NCBI RefSeq assembly: GCF_008711325.1 | Contig: NZ_VXDB01000004.1 | Coordinates: 1 to 64,000 of the forward strand | DNA: 64,000 nucleotides | Direction of reading: 5' to 3' | Source of the DNA: Roseibium sediminis | Lineage (GTDB): Bacteria > Pseudomonadota > Alphaproteobacteria > Rhizobiales > Stappiaceae | Shown here: positions 42,684 to 51,587 of the stretch, one piece after another | Layout: the number at the start of each line of letters is the position of its first letter | How positions within the stretch are numbered: the first letter of the stretch is position 1 | Program-made: the position numbers and the translations under genes | Notes under the pieces: generated by a model | The model's input: the letters and a program-made list of their open reading frames with translations, nothing else | The model's database searches: none | What the model was told of the DNA's origin: nothing

Positions 42684-44381
42684 TCAGATGCCGACCACCT
42701 TCACGGACTGATTGTCCGGAAGCTTTACAGTCGGGTTCTTGGTGATATGGCTTTCGACGACGTCCCAGATGGCCGGGCCTTCCGTGCCCTCGTTGACCGA
42801 GGCCCAGCCTGCAACGACATAGTCCTTTGCCGGGTCAATGGCTTCGCCGGTTGCAAGCAGCGTCATGTCGGTGATGCGCTCGCCAATGTCCTTGTTGGGC
42901 GCGATCGTGTAGCCCATGCCACCGACGCGAACCATGTCGCCGCCCTGCTGGTAATAGGGGTCCTTGTTGAAGAGGTTGTCGCCAACGTCTTCCAGGATGT
43001 CCTTGAGCATCTGGCCGGTCATGGTCGAGCGATAGGCCGCCGGATAGGTCATGGCGCAGGCATTGTGCAGGTCTTCGAAGGTGATGTCCTGACCGGGCAG
43101 GAGCGAGGTGCCCCATCTGAAGCCCGGTGACAGGGCAATCTGCGCGTCCCGCTCTTCCAGAAGCGCCTGACAGATCAGGTCATCGAAGGTACCGTTGAAG
43201 TTGCCACGCCGATAAAGCAGGCTTTCCGTCGTGCCCAGCTTGCGGCCAAGTTCCGCCTCATAGGGCGCGCGGACTTCATCAATCAGTGCCGCCATCTCCG
43301 GATCGGGCGTGATCACGTCGGAGAATATCGGGATAAGGCGATAGCCGTAACCGGCAATCTTTCCATCCTGCACATCCAGATCGACACGCGAGACGAACTT
43401 GCCGTTCGAACCGGAAGCGATCACCAGCGTGTTGTTGATGATCACCGGCTCGGGCAGGGCGTCATGCGTGTGCCCGGTCAGGATCACATCGATCCCGTCC
43501 ACCCGGGAGGCGAGCTTGCGATCCACGTCGAAACCATTGTGGGAGAGGAGGACCACAACATCCGCGCCTTCCGAGCGCGCGTCCTCGACATGGGTCGCAA
43601 TGTCTTCCTCGCGAATGCCAAAGGACCAGCCGGGGATCATCCAGCGCGGATTGGCAATCGGAGTATAGGGGAAAGCCTGTCCGATGACGGCGACCTTGGA
43701 GCCACCGCGTTCAAACATCTTCCAGGGTTCGAAAGCGGGCTCGTCCCACTCGCTGTCATAAATGTTGGAGCCGAGGAACGAGAAGGGCAAGGACTCGATC
43801 ACCTCCTTGACCCGGTCCTCGCCATAGGTGAACTCCCAGTGCCCGGTCATCGCATCGGGGTTGAGGGCGTTCATCACCGTGATCATGTCCTGACCTTCAG
43901 TGATATTCGAGGTGTAGCTGCCCTGCCACGTATCTCCGCCGTCCAGCAGCAGCACGTTCTCTTCGCCGCGTTCGGCGCGAATACGCTTGATCACGGTCGC
44001 CACCCGGTCCAGGCCGCCAAATCGGCCATAGGACTTCGCCAGATTGACGAAGTCGTCCGAGGTGAGGGCATAGGCGTCTGGCGAGCCGGGCTGGATGTTG
44101 TAGAGCTTGAGGAAGTCGGCCCCAGTCACGTGAGGCGGTTTGCCTTCAACATCTCCTATGCCGAGATTGATCGAGGGCTCGCGGAAATAGATCGGCTTGA
44201 GCTGCGCGTGAATGTCCGTGATGTGGACAAGCGTGAGGTTGCCCTTCGGCTGCATGCCGAGCAGAAGGTCCTCGGTCAATCCCTGCTGGGCAAGAAGCCG
44301 GGACCAGTTTCCGGCCATGCCGGACCCTAAAAGCGCGCTGGTCGCCGTAGCAGCCATCAGGAATTCGCGTCTTGAAAACAT
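42684..44381 (-). CDS. soxB: SoxB, sulfate thiohydrolase
   Basis: 565 residues in the 5'-nucleotidase/SoxB layout: metal-binding blocks LVHITDIHAQLKP, LLDGGDTWQGSYT, GHWEFTYG, LLSHNGFDVD and LTGHTHDALPEP, then a C-terminal substrate domain. A twin-arginine-like start (MFSRREFLMAATATSALLG) directs export. SoxB hydrolyses sulfate from SoxY-cysteine S-sulfonate using two manganese ions. It lies 26 bp upstream of soxC and 198 bp after soxA. Confidence 0.95.
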   Translation of the reverse strand: MFSRREFLMAATATSALLGSGMAGNWSRLLAQQGLTEDLLLGMQPKGNLTLVHITDIHAQLKPIYFREPSINLGIGDVEGKPPHVTGADFLKLYNIQPGSPDAYALTSDDFVNLAKSYGRFGGLDRVATVIKRIRAERGEENVLLLDGGDTWQGSYTSNITEGQDMITVMNALNPDAMTGHWEFTYGEDRVKEVIESLPFSFLGSNIYDSEWDEPAFEPWKMFERGGSKVAVIGQAFPYTPIANPRWMIPGWSFGIREEDIATHVEDARSEGADVVVLLSHNGFDVDRKLASRVDGIDVILTGHTHDALPEPVIINNTLVIASGSNGKFVSRVDLDVQDGKIAGYGYRLIPIFSDVITPDPEMAALIDEVRAPYEAELGRKLGTTESLLYRRGNFNGTFDDLICQALLEERDAQIALSPGFRWGTSLLPGQDITFEDLHNACAMTYPAAYRSTMTGQMLKDILEDVGDNLFNKDPYYQQGGDMVRVGGMGYTIAPNKDIGERITDMTLLATGEAIDPAKDYVVAGWASVNEGTEGPAIWDVVESHITKNPTVKLPDNQSVKVVGI

Positions 44382-44526
44382 TCAAGCCTCCGGTCAATCG
44401 GCGTGCCTTCAGACGACATGGGAGGTCAGGCACAACTCACCCTTTGACGCTGAAGCATTCTCCGCGCCCGGATCAAGATACCGATAAAAATTCAATTACT
44501 TGGTGGGCAATCTTGCCCGGTTTTAT

Positions 44527-44551
44527 GGTGCGGCGGACATGCCGCCGCACC
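44527..44551. other. Intercistronic hairpin soxA/soxB
   Basis: GGTGCGGCGG (44527-44536) and CCGCCGCACC (44542-44551) form a perfect 10-bp G+C-rich stem, loop 5. It lies 28 bp past the soxA stop in the 198-bp soxA-soxB gap. No T-run follows on the minus strand; partial termination or mRNA stabilisation of the XYZA part is possible. Confidence 0.6.
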
Positions 44552-44579
44552 GATACCGGCCCATGGGCCGATAAGCTGA

Positions 44580-45443
44580 TTACTGGCGCACTGCCGGTGT
44601 TTCCACCGCAAGGCCGGTACCGCGCCAGGTCACGTAGACTTCCAGAGCCATCAGCTCGTCAGAGAAGGCTGCCGGGAATTCTGCGCGAGTGTCACGAATG
44701 CAGCCGCGGAAGCGGTTATGCAGCGACACCATTTCACTCTGCTTCAGACGGTAGGTCGGGAAACCGTTGACGTTGCCCTGGCTGAGATGGTCTGCGCGAA
44801 TGTAGTTGCCATTGTTTTCTTCATGGCAATTGGCGCAGGACAGGTTCAGCTGACCGGTCCGTGTGTAATAGAGGTCCTTGCCGTTATCCCACCAGGACTG
44901 CATTTCCCCCTGACTGAGATCAATGCCAACCGGCATGCCTTGCGACTGGTGCCGGATGTAGGTTGTCAGGGCCTTCTGATCAGCAGCATCGAACTTGTAA
45001 GGCTCTGCCTGCATGTTGTTTTTGCGGCAGGCATCGATCTGAAGTTCGATATTGACCGGTCGATTGGAGGCCGCATCCCACTTCGGATAGGCAGCACCCA
45101 CGCCTTTCATGCTTTCAGATGCATCTCCGTGACAGTCCGCACAGGACTTGCCCGCAGCCCCGTCGGCCGTGTTCCAGATTTCCTCGCCGCGCTCTACATA
45201 GAGCATGCCGGGGTTTTGGAAGCTGTCAGCCTGCAAGGCGCGTGTTTCATCCGTCCGGTAATGCCATCCCGAAATGAGTTCATCAAAAGGATGGCCTTCC
45301 GGGGCGGCGGTACGTGTCGTGATTTCAGTTTCACCATCGATGATCAGCGCCTCATCGACGGGTCCTCCCGCAAGGACGGCTGTTGCGGCTGTTGCTGCAA
45401 GCAGACCGGACATAACGGCTGTCAGTGTTCTCATCTTGATCAA
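44580..45443 (-). CDS. soxA: SoxA, di-haem L-cysteine S-thiosulfotransferase subunit
   Basis: 287 residues with a signal peptide (TLTAVMSGLLAATAATAVLA). Haem motifs CADCH and CANCH are both intact, so this is the two-haem type. The active-site cysteine is seen in RGCIRDTRAE, the cysteine that becomes a persulfide haem ligand. With SoxX it joins thiosulfate to the SoxY cysteine. A second ATG at 45434 could be the start. Confidence 0.94.
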   Translation of the reverse strand: MIKMRTLTAVMSGLLAATAATAVLAGGPVDEALIIDGETEITTRTAAPEGHPFDELISGWHYRTDETRALQADSFQNPGMLYVERGEEIWNTADGAAGKSCADCHGDASESMKGVGAAYPKWDAASNRPVNIELQIDACRKNNMQAEPYKFDAADQKALTTYIRHQSQGMPVGIDLSQGEMQSWWDNGKDLYYTRTGQLNLSCANCHEENNGNYIRADHLSQGNVNGFPTYRLKQSEMVSLHNRFRGCIRDTRAEFPAAFSDELMALEVYVTWRGTGLAVETPAVRQ

Positions 45444-45497
45444 ATCGTCTCCTCCCGATTTGAGAAAATGGCGGGCGCAAGACCCGCCAACTGGCCG

Positions 45498-45824
45498 TTA
45501 GCTGACCGCGATTTCGTTTTCGGTCTCGTAGACCGACCCGTCATCGTCCACCCAGGTGAACTTGAAGGTTCCGGACTCTTCGACCTTTGCGGAAAACTCC
45601 ATGTAGGGGTTCGCCGAAACGGCTGGGTCCATGTCACATGAGAAGACGGTCTGACCGTTGAACTCGCATGTGAACTTGTTGATGATCTGGCGCGGAATGA
45701 GGTTGCCCTCTTTGTCCTTGCGCTGCCCGGATTCCATCGGGTGGCTGATCAGCGTCTTGATGGTGATGACTTCACCCTTGGACGCCTTTTTGGGGACTTT
45801 TACGCGCGGTTTTGGAGCTGCCAT
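45498..45824 (-). CDS. soxZ: SoxZ, sulfur carrier partner
   Basis: 108 residues without signal peptide, with the beta-sandwich pattern of SoxZ (PKPRVKVPKKASKGEVITIKTLISHPMESGQR; MEFSAKVEESGTFKFTWVDD). It is carried to the periplasm bound to SoxY, which has the export signal. Start 33 bp after soxY. Confidence 0.94.
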   Translation of the reverse strand: MAAPKPRVKVPKKASKGEVITIKTLISHPMESGQRKDKEGNLIPRQIINKFTCEFNGQTVFSCDMDPAVSANPYMEFSAKVEESGTFKFTWVDDDGSVYETENEIAVS

Positions 45825-45856
45825 GATTGCGTTTCCTTCTTGTCCGGTCTCGTCTC

Positions 45857-46306
45857 TTAGCCGCCGCAGCCGCCAATGGTGACCTTGACTTCCTTGGTGT
45901 CCATATAGGTTGAACCGTCGCTCATTTTGGCGACAGCGATGACGTTTTGCGTCTTGGCAAGACGAATGCGCGTCTTGGCCTCAGCGGACCCGCTCATGGT
46001 GCTGAAGTTGAATGTGGCAACTGCCGGATTCGGATTGCCGTCCGCCAGGATCATGACGGCAACAACGTAGTTGTCGGCGGTCATGGGGCTGTCGACCGAT
46101 ACGCCGACTGGAACAGTGTTGCCGTTTTCGGCGATTTCAGGCGTATCCAGGCTCACCTTGCCGCTTCCCGGCATGGCACCACCTGTAAATGCCTTGATGG
46201 CGGCCTCGGTCGCATCGCTGGCGGCAAGGCCAGCCTTGGTGCCGAAGGCCAGGAAAGCTGCTGCGCCTGCGGAGAGGCCGAGCGCTTGGCGTCTTGTGAG
46301 GGTCAT
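45857..46306 (-). CDS. soxY: SoxY, sulfur carrier protein
   Basis: 149 residues with a twin-arginine signal (LTRRQALGLSAGAAAFLAF) and the essential C-terminal GGCGG swinging arm whose cysteine carries the sulfur intermediate. It forms the SoxYZ heterodimer, the centre of the Sox cycle. Confidence 0.95.
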   Translation of the reverse strand: MTLTRRQALGLSAGAAAFLAFGTKAGLAASDATEAAIKAFTGGAMPGSGKVSLDTPEIAENGNTVPVGVSVDSPMTADNYVVAVMILADGNPNPAVATFNFSTMSGSAEAKTRIRLAKTQNVIAVAKMSDGSTYMDTKEVKVTIGGCGG

Positions 46307-46324
46307 CCCTAACTCCTTTGGGCC

Positions 46325-46789
46325 TTAGTTGTCTTTCAAAGTCATCAGATAGGCGACAACGTCTTCCACTTCCTCAGCAGTCAGGATCGTCGTGCCCTTG
46401 AAGTCCTCGGCGACATTGATGCCAACGTTCAGGCTGTAAAAGCCCGGCATCACCGTCTGCTCACCAAAAACCTGCTTGCTGTCAATCACGATTGCGCGCA
46501 GCTGGGCTTCGTTCCAACGGTCAGCTGCACCATCCAGAGACGGGCCGACTTCACCGTGGAAAAGCTGTTCCTTCAGGTCGCTGTTGGCGTGGCAGGCGAG
46601 GCAGTTGCCTTTCTTGCGATCAGCAAAAGCATCGCGACCATCTGTGGCGTTTCCCGCGCTTCCGGTGATGGAGGCATTGACCTCCATGTCGACGATTTCG
46701 ACAGCGTCAGGGGCAATGGTTTCCGCAAGGGCGGTGCCTCCCAGCGCCATCGTCGCGACGGCGAGCGAATAGATCAGGCTCTTGGTCAT
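46325..46789 (-). CDS. soxX: SoxX, mono-haem cytochrome subunit of SoxAX
   Basis: 154 residues from ATG 46789 with a signal peptide (SLIYSLAVATMALGGTALA), one haem motif CLACH and the C-terminal VMPGFYSL methionine-ligand region. The upstream open frame to 46933 runs through the candidate operator and was not used. First gene of the XYZABCDEF block, so a promoter in the 150-bp soxW-soxX gap is likely. Confidence 0.93.
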   Translation of the reverse strand: MTKSLIYSLAVATMALGGTALAETIAPDAVEIVDMEVNASITGSAGNATDGRDAFADRKKGNCLACHANSDLKEQLFHGEVGPSLDGAADRWNEAQLRAIVIDSKQVFGEQTVMPGFYSLNVGINVAEDFKGTTILTAEEVEDVVAYLMTLKDN

Positions 46790-46872
46790 TGTGTCGGTTT
46801 TCCTCCTCAAAACGGACGTTCCTCCGTTCCAATGCCGGTTTTTCGTCTCCGGCACTCTCCTCATATAGAAAG

Positions 46873-46890
46873 ATATGAAATTTTGAATGT
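46873..46890. promoter_or_regulatory. Candidate SoxR site upstream of soxX
   Basis: On the minus strand it reads ACATTCAAAATTTCATAT, sharing ACATTCAA....TCATAT with 51479-51496 and the ATTCAA core with 48328-48345. In Pseudaminobacter the repressor SoxR binds in the same soxW-soxX gap. Confidence 0.55.
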
Positions 46891-46939
46891 GTTGTCGAGG
46901 TCCTTTCTCCGGCTCAGTCGAAAGACGTAGCAATTACGC

Positions 46940-47527
46940 TCACTCAGATGCCAGTTTCCCCTCTTCGCGCAGCTGGTTGATGATGCGGGCATGATACTTC
47001 TGGAAGTGCTCGTCGCCCTCGTAGCCTTTCTCCTGCACCCACTTGAACATGTTGAGGAATGTCCATTTTCCGAAAGAACCGGGCATGGTGGCGACGGCGG
47101 CCTGAGCAACCGTCTGGCCTTCAGGAATCTCATCCGGCAGGAAGACAATCGTCGGCGTGAAAACGAAGCCCCATTTGCGGGCAGCGGTTTTCTCCGTCAG
47201 CTCCTCGCCGTCCAGATCGATCACTTCCTCGTCGCCGAACATGTTGTACTGGACCACCATGAAATTCGCCTTGATGTAGTCGGCGACTTCCGGATCAGAC
47301 AGCACGGTTTCGTGCATCTTGGCGCAGTAAATGCAGCCGCGCTGTTCAAAGACGAGCGCGAGGCGCTTTCCGTTTTCTGATGCGGTTGCAATATCTTCTG
47401 CGATGTCCTTGAAAGTGATCGTGAACCAGTCCTGCTTGTGCAGACCGTCTTCGCCGACGGTGGCTGCAAGGGCGGGAGCGGTCCCGACAAATACAACGAG
47501 GGCAATCCGGGCAAGCGTCTTCAACAT
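46940..47527 (-). CDS. soxW: SoxW, periplasmic thioredoxin
   Basis: 195 residues with signal peptide (LARIALVVFVGTAPALAA) and a thioredoxin fold whose active site is CIYC in EQRGCIYCAKMHE. SoxW receives electrons through SoxV and keeps SoxY or other Sox thiols reduced. It begins 21 bp after soxV. Confidence 0.9.
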   Translation of the reverse strand: MLKTLARIALVVFVGTAPALAATVGEDGLHKQDWFTITFKDIAEDIATASENGKRLALVFEQRGCIYCAKMHETVLSDPEVADYIKANFMVVQYNMFGDEEVIDLDGEELTEKTAARKWGFVFTPTIVFLPDEIPEGQTVAQAAVATMPGSFGKWTFLNMFKWVQEKGYEGDEHFQKYHARIINQLREEGKLASE

Positions 47528-47548
47528 GATTCTCTTCCTTCCGGCGGC

Positions 47549-48283
47549 CTAGCCGACCTGACTGAACACGGGGAATGTATCGAGAAGCCAATAGGCAATG
47601 GCGGACATCTGTCCGGTGATGAAAAGGATGCCGGTGAGGATCAGAAACCCGCCCATAACCTTTTCCACCGTTCCCATATGCTTGCGGAACGAGCCGGCCC
47701 ATTTGAGAAACCGACCGGCAAAGGCCCCGGCAAGGATGAAGGGAATGCCGAGCCCGAGTGCATAAACGAAGAGGAGGCCTGCGCCGTTCCAGATCGTGTC
47801 GGAGGATCCGGCGACAAACAGGATGGCTGCCAGCACTGGCCCGACACAGGGTGTCCAGCCGAAGGCAAAGGCAAGGCCCATGACAAAGGCGCCGACCAAT
47901 CCGGCAGGCTTGCTGTCCACTTGCACACGCGCTTCGCGATAGAGCAGGCCGATTCGAAAGATGCCGAGGAAATGCAGGCCCATTGCGATGATCAGCACGC
48001 CTGCGATGATAGAAAGCGTGTCAAAATGTTGGGCAATCGACTTCCCGACAATGCTTGCAGTTGCGCCGAGCGCTACGAAGACAACGGCAAATCCGAAGAC
48101 AAAGGCGATGGAGGATAGCAGAACCCTGCGGCTGGTTGCCTTGGTCGCGGTCTCACCCTTGAGTTCCTCGACGCTGACACCTGCCAGATAACACAGATAG
48201 GGTGGGACGATTGGCAGCACACAGGGGGAAACGAAGGACAGCAGTCCTGCAACGAACGCAGCCCAAATGGAAACATCCAGCAT
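47549..48283 (-). CDS. soxV: SoxV, CcdA/DsbD-like membrane thiol transporter
   Basis: 244 residues with about six membrane helices and the two redox-cysteine segments SPCVLPIVPPY and TPCVGPVLAA of the CcdA family. It moves reductant from cytoplasmic thioredoxin to periplasmic SoxW. ATG 48283 was chosen from the family N-terminus (MLDVSIWAAFVAGLLSFVSP). The gap to divergent soxS holds an AT-rich operator candidate. Confidence 0.92.
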   Translation of the reverse strand: MLDVSIWAAFVAGLLSFVSPCVLPIVPPYLCYLAGVSVEELKGETATKATSRRVLLSSIAFVFGFAVVFVALGATASIVGKSIAQHFDTLSIIAGVLIIAMGLHFLGIFRIGLLYREARVQVDSKPAGLVGAFVMGLAFAFGWTPCVGPVLAAILFVAGSSDTIWNGAGLLFVYALGLGIPFILAGAFAGRFLKWAGSFRKHMGTVEKVMGGFLILTGILFITGQMSAIAYWLLDTFPVFSQVG

Positions 48284-48327
48284 TTCGTTCCTCCCAGAAC
48301 GCCCCACACGAAGGTGTGTCTTTATAA

Positions 48328-48345
48328 ATATTCAAAAACTGCTAT
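48328..48345. promoter_or_regulatory. Candidate SoxR site between soxV and soxS
   Basis: ATATTCAAAAACTGCTAT in an AT-rich divergent gap of 105 bp. It shares the ATTCAA core and spacing to a TAT-rich half with the sites at 46873 and 51479. In Pseudaminobacter, SoxR binds in the soxS-soxV gap as well. Confidence 0.5.
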
Positions 48346-48388
48346 ATATTGCAATCAAAGAGTTTGAAATGCTCGAAGGGGCGTGGAA

Positions 48389-48781
48389 ATGCGCAGGATA
48401 TCAAGGCTGAGGCATTGGCGGGTTTGGGCGTTCGCCCTGCTTTCAATTCTGTTTGTGCCGTCGGTGCAAGCCGCCGAACTGCTCATGCTGGAACAGCCGG
48501 GCTGCCATTGGTGCGAGCGCTGGAACAGTGAAATCGGCGTCGCCTATCCCAAGACGGAGGAGGGGAAGCTGGCCCCGTTGCGCAGGGTAGATATCAGCAA
48601 AGGCTGGCCCGAAGACCTTGCAGCTGTCCGCCCTGAGCGCATGACGCCAACTTTCATCCTTGTCGACAACGGGCGGGAAGTTGAGCGCCTCAGGGGCTAT
48701 CCGGGGGAGCATTTCTTTTGGCCGCTGCTGGCGGACATGTTGGCAAAGCTTCCACCAAAAGCGCCGGGAGCAGGTGGCTGA
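48389..48781 (+). CDS. soxS: SoxS, periplasmic thioredoxin-like protein
   Basis: 130 residues with signal peptide (VWAFALLSILFVPSVQA) and a thioredoxin-like active site CHWC in EQPGCHWCERWN. SoxS keeps the SoxY swinging-arm cysteine active. ATG 48389 follows GAAGGGG; a GTG six bases earlier is possible. It is followed by soxR in the same direction, 80 bp later. Confidence 0.88.
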   Translation: MRRISRLRHWRVWAFALLSILFVPSVQAAELLMLEQPGCHWCERWNSEIGVAYPKTEEGKLAPLRRVDISKGWPEDLAAVRPERMTPTFILVDNGREVERLRGYPGEHFFWPLLADMLAKLPPKAPGAGG

Positions 48782-48861
48782 GGGACAAGCTGTTCCTGTA
48801 GTTTCGAAAATGTTATAGTTCCGCTTGCGGACGCTTCCAGGGGAATACACCGGTAGATCTC

Positions 48862-49212
48862 ATGAACTTGCCAGTGCTGAATAAGGACATTGATCAGGAC
48901 GAGTTTGATGCACTCGTCGAACAGGCCCGAAAGGCCAGTGACCTGTTGAAGGCGCTGTCCCACGAGGTTCGCCTGCTGATCCTCTGTCTGTTGTCGGAGG
49001 GCGAAAAGTCTGTGTCCGAACTGGAGGAAGTCCTGTCCATGCCGCAGGCCGCCGTGTCGCAGCAGCTCGCGCGGCTTCGGCTTGAGGGTCTGGTGCGCTC
49101 GCGCCGGGAAGGGCGGATGATCTACTACAGCCTGGAGAACAAGGAAGTCAGTTCCATTGTCGCCACGCTTTATGACCTTTTCTGCAAGGATGTTCGGCAG
49201 GCCGCAGAATAG
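48862..49212 (+). CDS. soxR: SoxR, ArsR-family persulfide-responsive repressor
   Basis: 116 residues of the ArsR/SmtB winged-helix type (MPQAAVSQQLARLRLEGLVRSRREGRMIYYSL). Cys42 (LLILCLLSE) and Cys108 (YDLFCKDV) are spaced like the cysteine pair that forms a tri- or tetrasulfide bridge in SqrR/BigR relatives. It should repress the sox genes until thiosulfate- or sulfide-derived persulfide appears. AT-rich ATTCAA motifs at three promoters are its likely targets. Confidence 0.9.
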   Translation: MNLPVLNKDIDQDEFDALVEQARKASDLLKALSHEVRLLILCLLSEGEKSVSELEEVLSMPQAAVSQQLARLRLEGLVRSRREGRMIYYSLENKEVSSIVATLYDLFCKDVRQAAE

Positions 49213-49364
49213 CGCCGTGCCTCGCATGAAGGCTCACGGGCTGATTGCGCTGCAGCATTGAGTTCGTTTGCCGGGCCTTGATGCGCTTGCTAGACTCCCT
49301 TGCGGAATTTACCCCTGTCAATGCGTGCGGCAGGGCGATGTGTTCGGGAGGTCGCGCGACTGTA

Positions 49365-50468
49365 ATGGACTGGATCAATCCACTTTATGTCTTGCCGCTC
49401 GCCGGGATTCTCGCTGGTCTGGTGATCGGTTATCTTGCGCGGTCCAACCATTTTTGCACGCTGTCAGCTTTGGAACGGCATTGGTATGCCGGTGACAGCT
49501 CGGGGCTTCGAACCTGGGCGCTGGCTGCGTTCACAGCCCTTGCAGCTACGCAGGTGCTGGTGCATCTCGGTTTTGCGAACACCACCGCGTCCTTCTACCT
49601 CTCTCCGTCATTTCCGTGGACCGGCGCGATCCTTGGCGGGATCATGTTCGGTTTTGGCATGGCGCTGGTTGGCACATGCGGCTTCGGCGCTGTTATCCGT
49701 CTTGGAGGCGGAAGCCTCAGGGCGCTTGTTGTTCTGACCGTCATTGGTCTGGCGGCATTGGCGACACAGCGCGGCATTCTTGGGGTCATACGCGTGCCTT
49801 TGGTCGATGATCTTGCAATGGACCTCAGCTTCGCAAGGGACCAGTCGATGGGCAGTCTCGTTTCTGCGGCTGTCGGCGCCTCCGTTTCCTGGCTTGTTGC
49901 CGGTGTCATCGCCGCTGTCGGCTTTGGTTGGATTTTCTCCTCAGCCTCGTTTCGCGCCGATAGAGCACGGATTGCGACCGGAGTTGTCATCGGGCTCGCG
50001 ATTACATTTGGCTGGGTGGCAACAACATGGGCCTCTCGCGCCGCGATGGATCCGGTTCAGATCGAGGCCGGGTCGTTCGTCGTCCCGGTCGGCGACGCCA
50101 TTCTGCAGCTGATCACCTATACGGGCGTCCTGCCGGATTACGGCGTCGGCTTGATTGCCGGCGTTCTGCTTGGCGCGGTTGCCGCCGCTGTCAGAAAACG
50201 AGATATCCGCTGGGAAGCTTGCGACGATGCCCGCGAGCTTGGGCGCCACATTCTCGGCGGAACGATGATGGGGGTCGGCGGTGTCATGGCCATGGGCTGT
50301 ACGATCGGGCAGGGGATCAGTGGGTTCTCCACGATGGCCATCTCCGCTCCAATCGTGCTTCTTTCTATCGCCATGGGCGCACGCCTCGGGTTGGCATGGT
50401 TGCTTGAAGGGTCGCTGAAAGCCGCTTTTCAACTGAATGCCCCGGAAAACAGGTCGGCGGCCGAGTAG
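49365..50468 (+). CDS. soxT: SoxT-like YeeE/YedE family membrane transporter
   Basis: 367 residues with about nine to ten membrane helices. Cysteine-bearing family motifs are RSNHFCTLSA, GTCGFGAVIRLGGG and GCTIGQGISG, which in YeeE-type proteins handle thiosulfate or related sulfur through the membrane. ATG 49365 begins the first helix; a GGGAGG lies rather far upstream, so the start is not certain. It follows soxR in the same direction; the upstream open frame is not family-like. Confidence 0.85.
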   Translation: MDWINPLYVLPLAGILAGLVIGYLARSNHFCTLSALERHWYAGDSSGLRTWALAAFTALAATQVLVHLGFANTTASFYLSPSFPWTGAILGGIMFGFGMALVGTCGFGAVIRLGGGSLRALVVLTVIGLAALATQRGILGVIRVPLVDDLAMDLSFARDQSMGSLVSAAVGASVSWLVAGVIAAVGFGWIFSSASFRADRARIATGVVIGLAITFGWVATTWASRAAMDPVQIEAGSFVVPVGDAILQLITYTGVLPDYGVGLIAGVLLGAVAAAVRKRDIRWEACDDARELGRHILGGTMMGVGGVMAMGCTIGQGISGFSTMAISAPIVLLSIAMGARLGLAWLLEGSLKAAFQLNAPENRSAAE

Positions 50469-50512
50469 GTCCCGACCGCCGAAAAAAGTCTCACATGATT
50501 GCTGATATTCTA

Positions 50513-51466
50513 TCAGCTGGCGACAAAGCGGTATGCGCCGTTATGGCGTTCTGCAATCCCGTGTCCGGGGTGGGGCAGGTGGTAGCCGATGATCCGCGAG
50601 CGATCCGTAGCGAGCCGGTCCAAAAGGGCCTTGCGCGTTTCAACGCCCTTGGCCTGATCCTGATCGGTGCCCGAAGCCCAATCGGGTTTTTCGAAGGATA
50701 TGACCGCATTCGAAATGGCGTCACCAAGAACAAGCACGCTCTCTCCGCCGCCGTGGATCATGTAGGACATGTGGCCAGGTGTGTGGCCCGAAGTGTCCAT
50801 GGCCTCCACGCCGGGCAGGACCTCCATTCCCGGTGTGATCATGGACACCTGCTCAGAAATGGCTTCAAACCGGCTTTGGGCCCCCACCACGAAGGCCTTG
50901 CGTTCGTCCGGCATGGTGTCCAGCGTGTCAGGCGCCATCCAATAGTCCCATTCGCCCTGTGGAACCCAGTATTGGGCTTCTGAAAACAGCGGGTCTTCGA
51001 ATTCGTCCAGAACCCCCCAAAGGTGGTCAGGGTGAGCATGGGTAAAGATGATATCCGTGATCTCGGACGGGTCTACACCCGCAGCTTCAAGATTGGCCAG
51101 CAACTGGCCTGCAGAAGACTGGAAGTTGGCACCTGACCCAACATCGAAGAGTGCGAGATGATCTCCGGTTCGCAGCAAGGTCACATTGCAGTCGGGGCGC
51201 AGCATGTCGGTGGCAAGGCCGTGCGGTTCCAGAAGCGCCTTGATGTCCGCTTCGCTCTGGTTGGGCAGGATGAAATTCATCGGCAAGCTCAACGTGCCGT
51301 CGCTGAGAACGGTGATTTCCGCGTCACCCAATGCGAAGCTGGAGGAGGAAGCCCGCGCCGAGCGCGGCAGCGAAAGCCCGCCACCAAAAACCGTGGCTGC
51401 CGCAAGCCCGCTTGCCCCTTGCAGGAAGCGGCGCCTGTCGAGGAGCCCAGAAGCCGATTTCGTCAT
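50513..51466 (-). CDS. Exported metallo-beta-lactamase-fold hydrolase (SoxH-like)
   Basis: 317 residues with a twin-arginine signal (LLDRRRFLQGASGLAAATV) and the metal-binding set of the fold: FTHAHPDHLWG, DTSGHTPGHMSY, VLGDAIS and a late PHPGHG histidine. ATG 51466 follows GGAGG. Position inside the sox region and the shared ATTCAA motif upstream suggest a sulfur-compound hydrolase such as SoxH of Paracoccus, whose function is still open. It converges on the first YeeE/YedE gene and diverges from the second. Confidence 0.8.
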   Translation of the reverse strand: MTKSASGLLDRRRFLQGASGLAAATVFGGGLSLPRSARASSSSFALGDAEITVLSDGTLSLPMNFILPNQSEADIKALLEPHGLATDMLRPDCNVTLLRTGDHLALFDVGSGANFQSSAGQLLANLEAAGVDPSEITDIIFTHAHPDHLWGVLDEFEDPLFSEAQYWVPQGEWDYWMAPDTLDTMPDERKAFVVGAQSRFEAISEQVSMITPGMEVLPGVEAMDTSGHTPGHMSYMIHGGGESVLVLGDAISNAVISFEKPDWASGTDQDQAKGVETRKALLDRLATDRSRIIGYHLPHPGHGIAERHNGAYRFVAS

Positions 51467-51478
51467 GTTGTCCTCCAC

Positions 51479-51496
51479 ACATTCAATTATTCATAT
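51479..51496. promoter_or_regulatory. Candidate SoxR site at the MBL/second yeeE divergent promoter
   Basis: ACATTCAATTATTCATAT matches the soxX upstream site in the first eight and last six bases (ACATTCAA, TCATAT). It lies 12 bp upstream of the MBL gene in the 121-bp divergent gap. Confidence 0.55.
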
Positions 51497-51587
51497 TAAT
51501 CCATGTTTCCTTGACTAGCGTCAATGCGAAACACTCGGAAAAGGAGCTGATTTTCCGCAGTCAGGCTGTCGTTTCAGGGAGCAGGGG

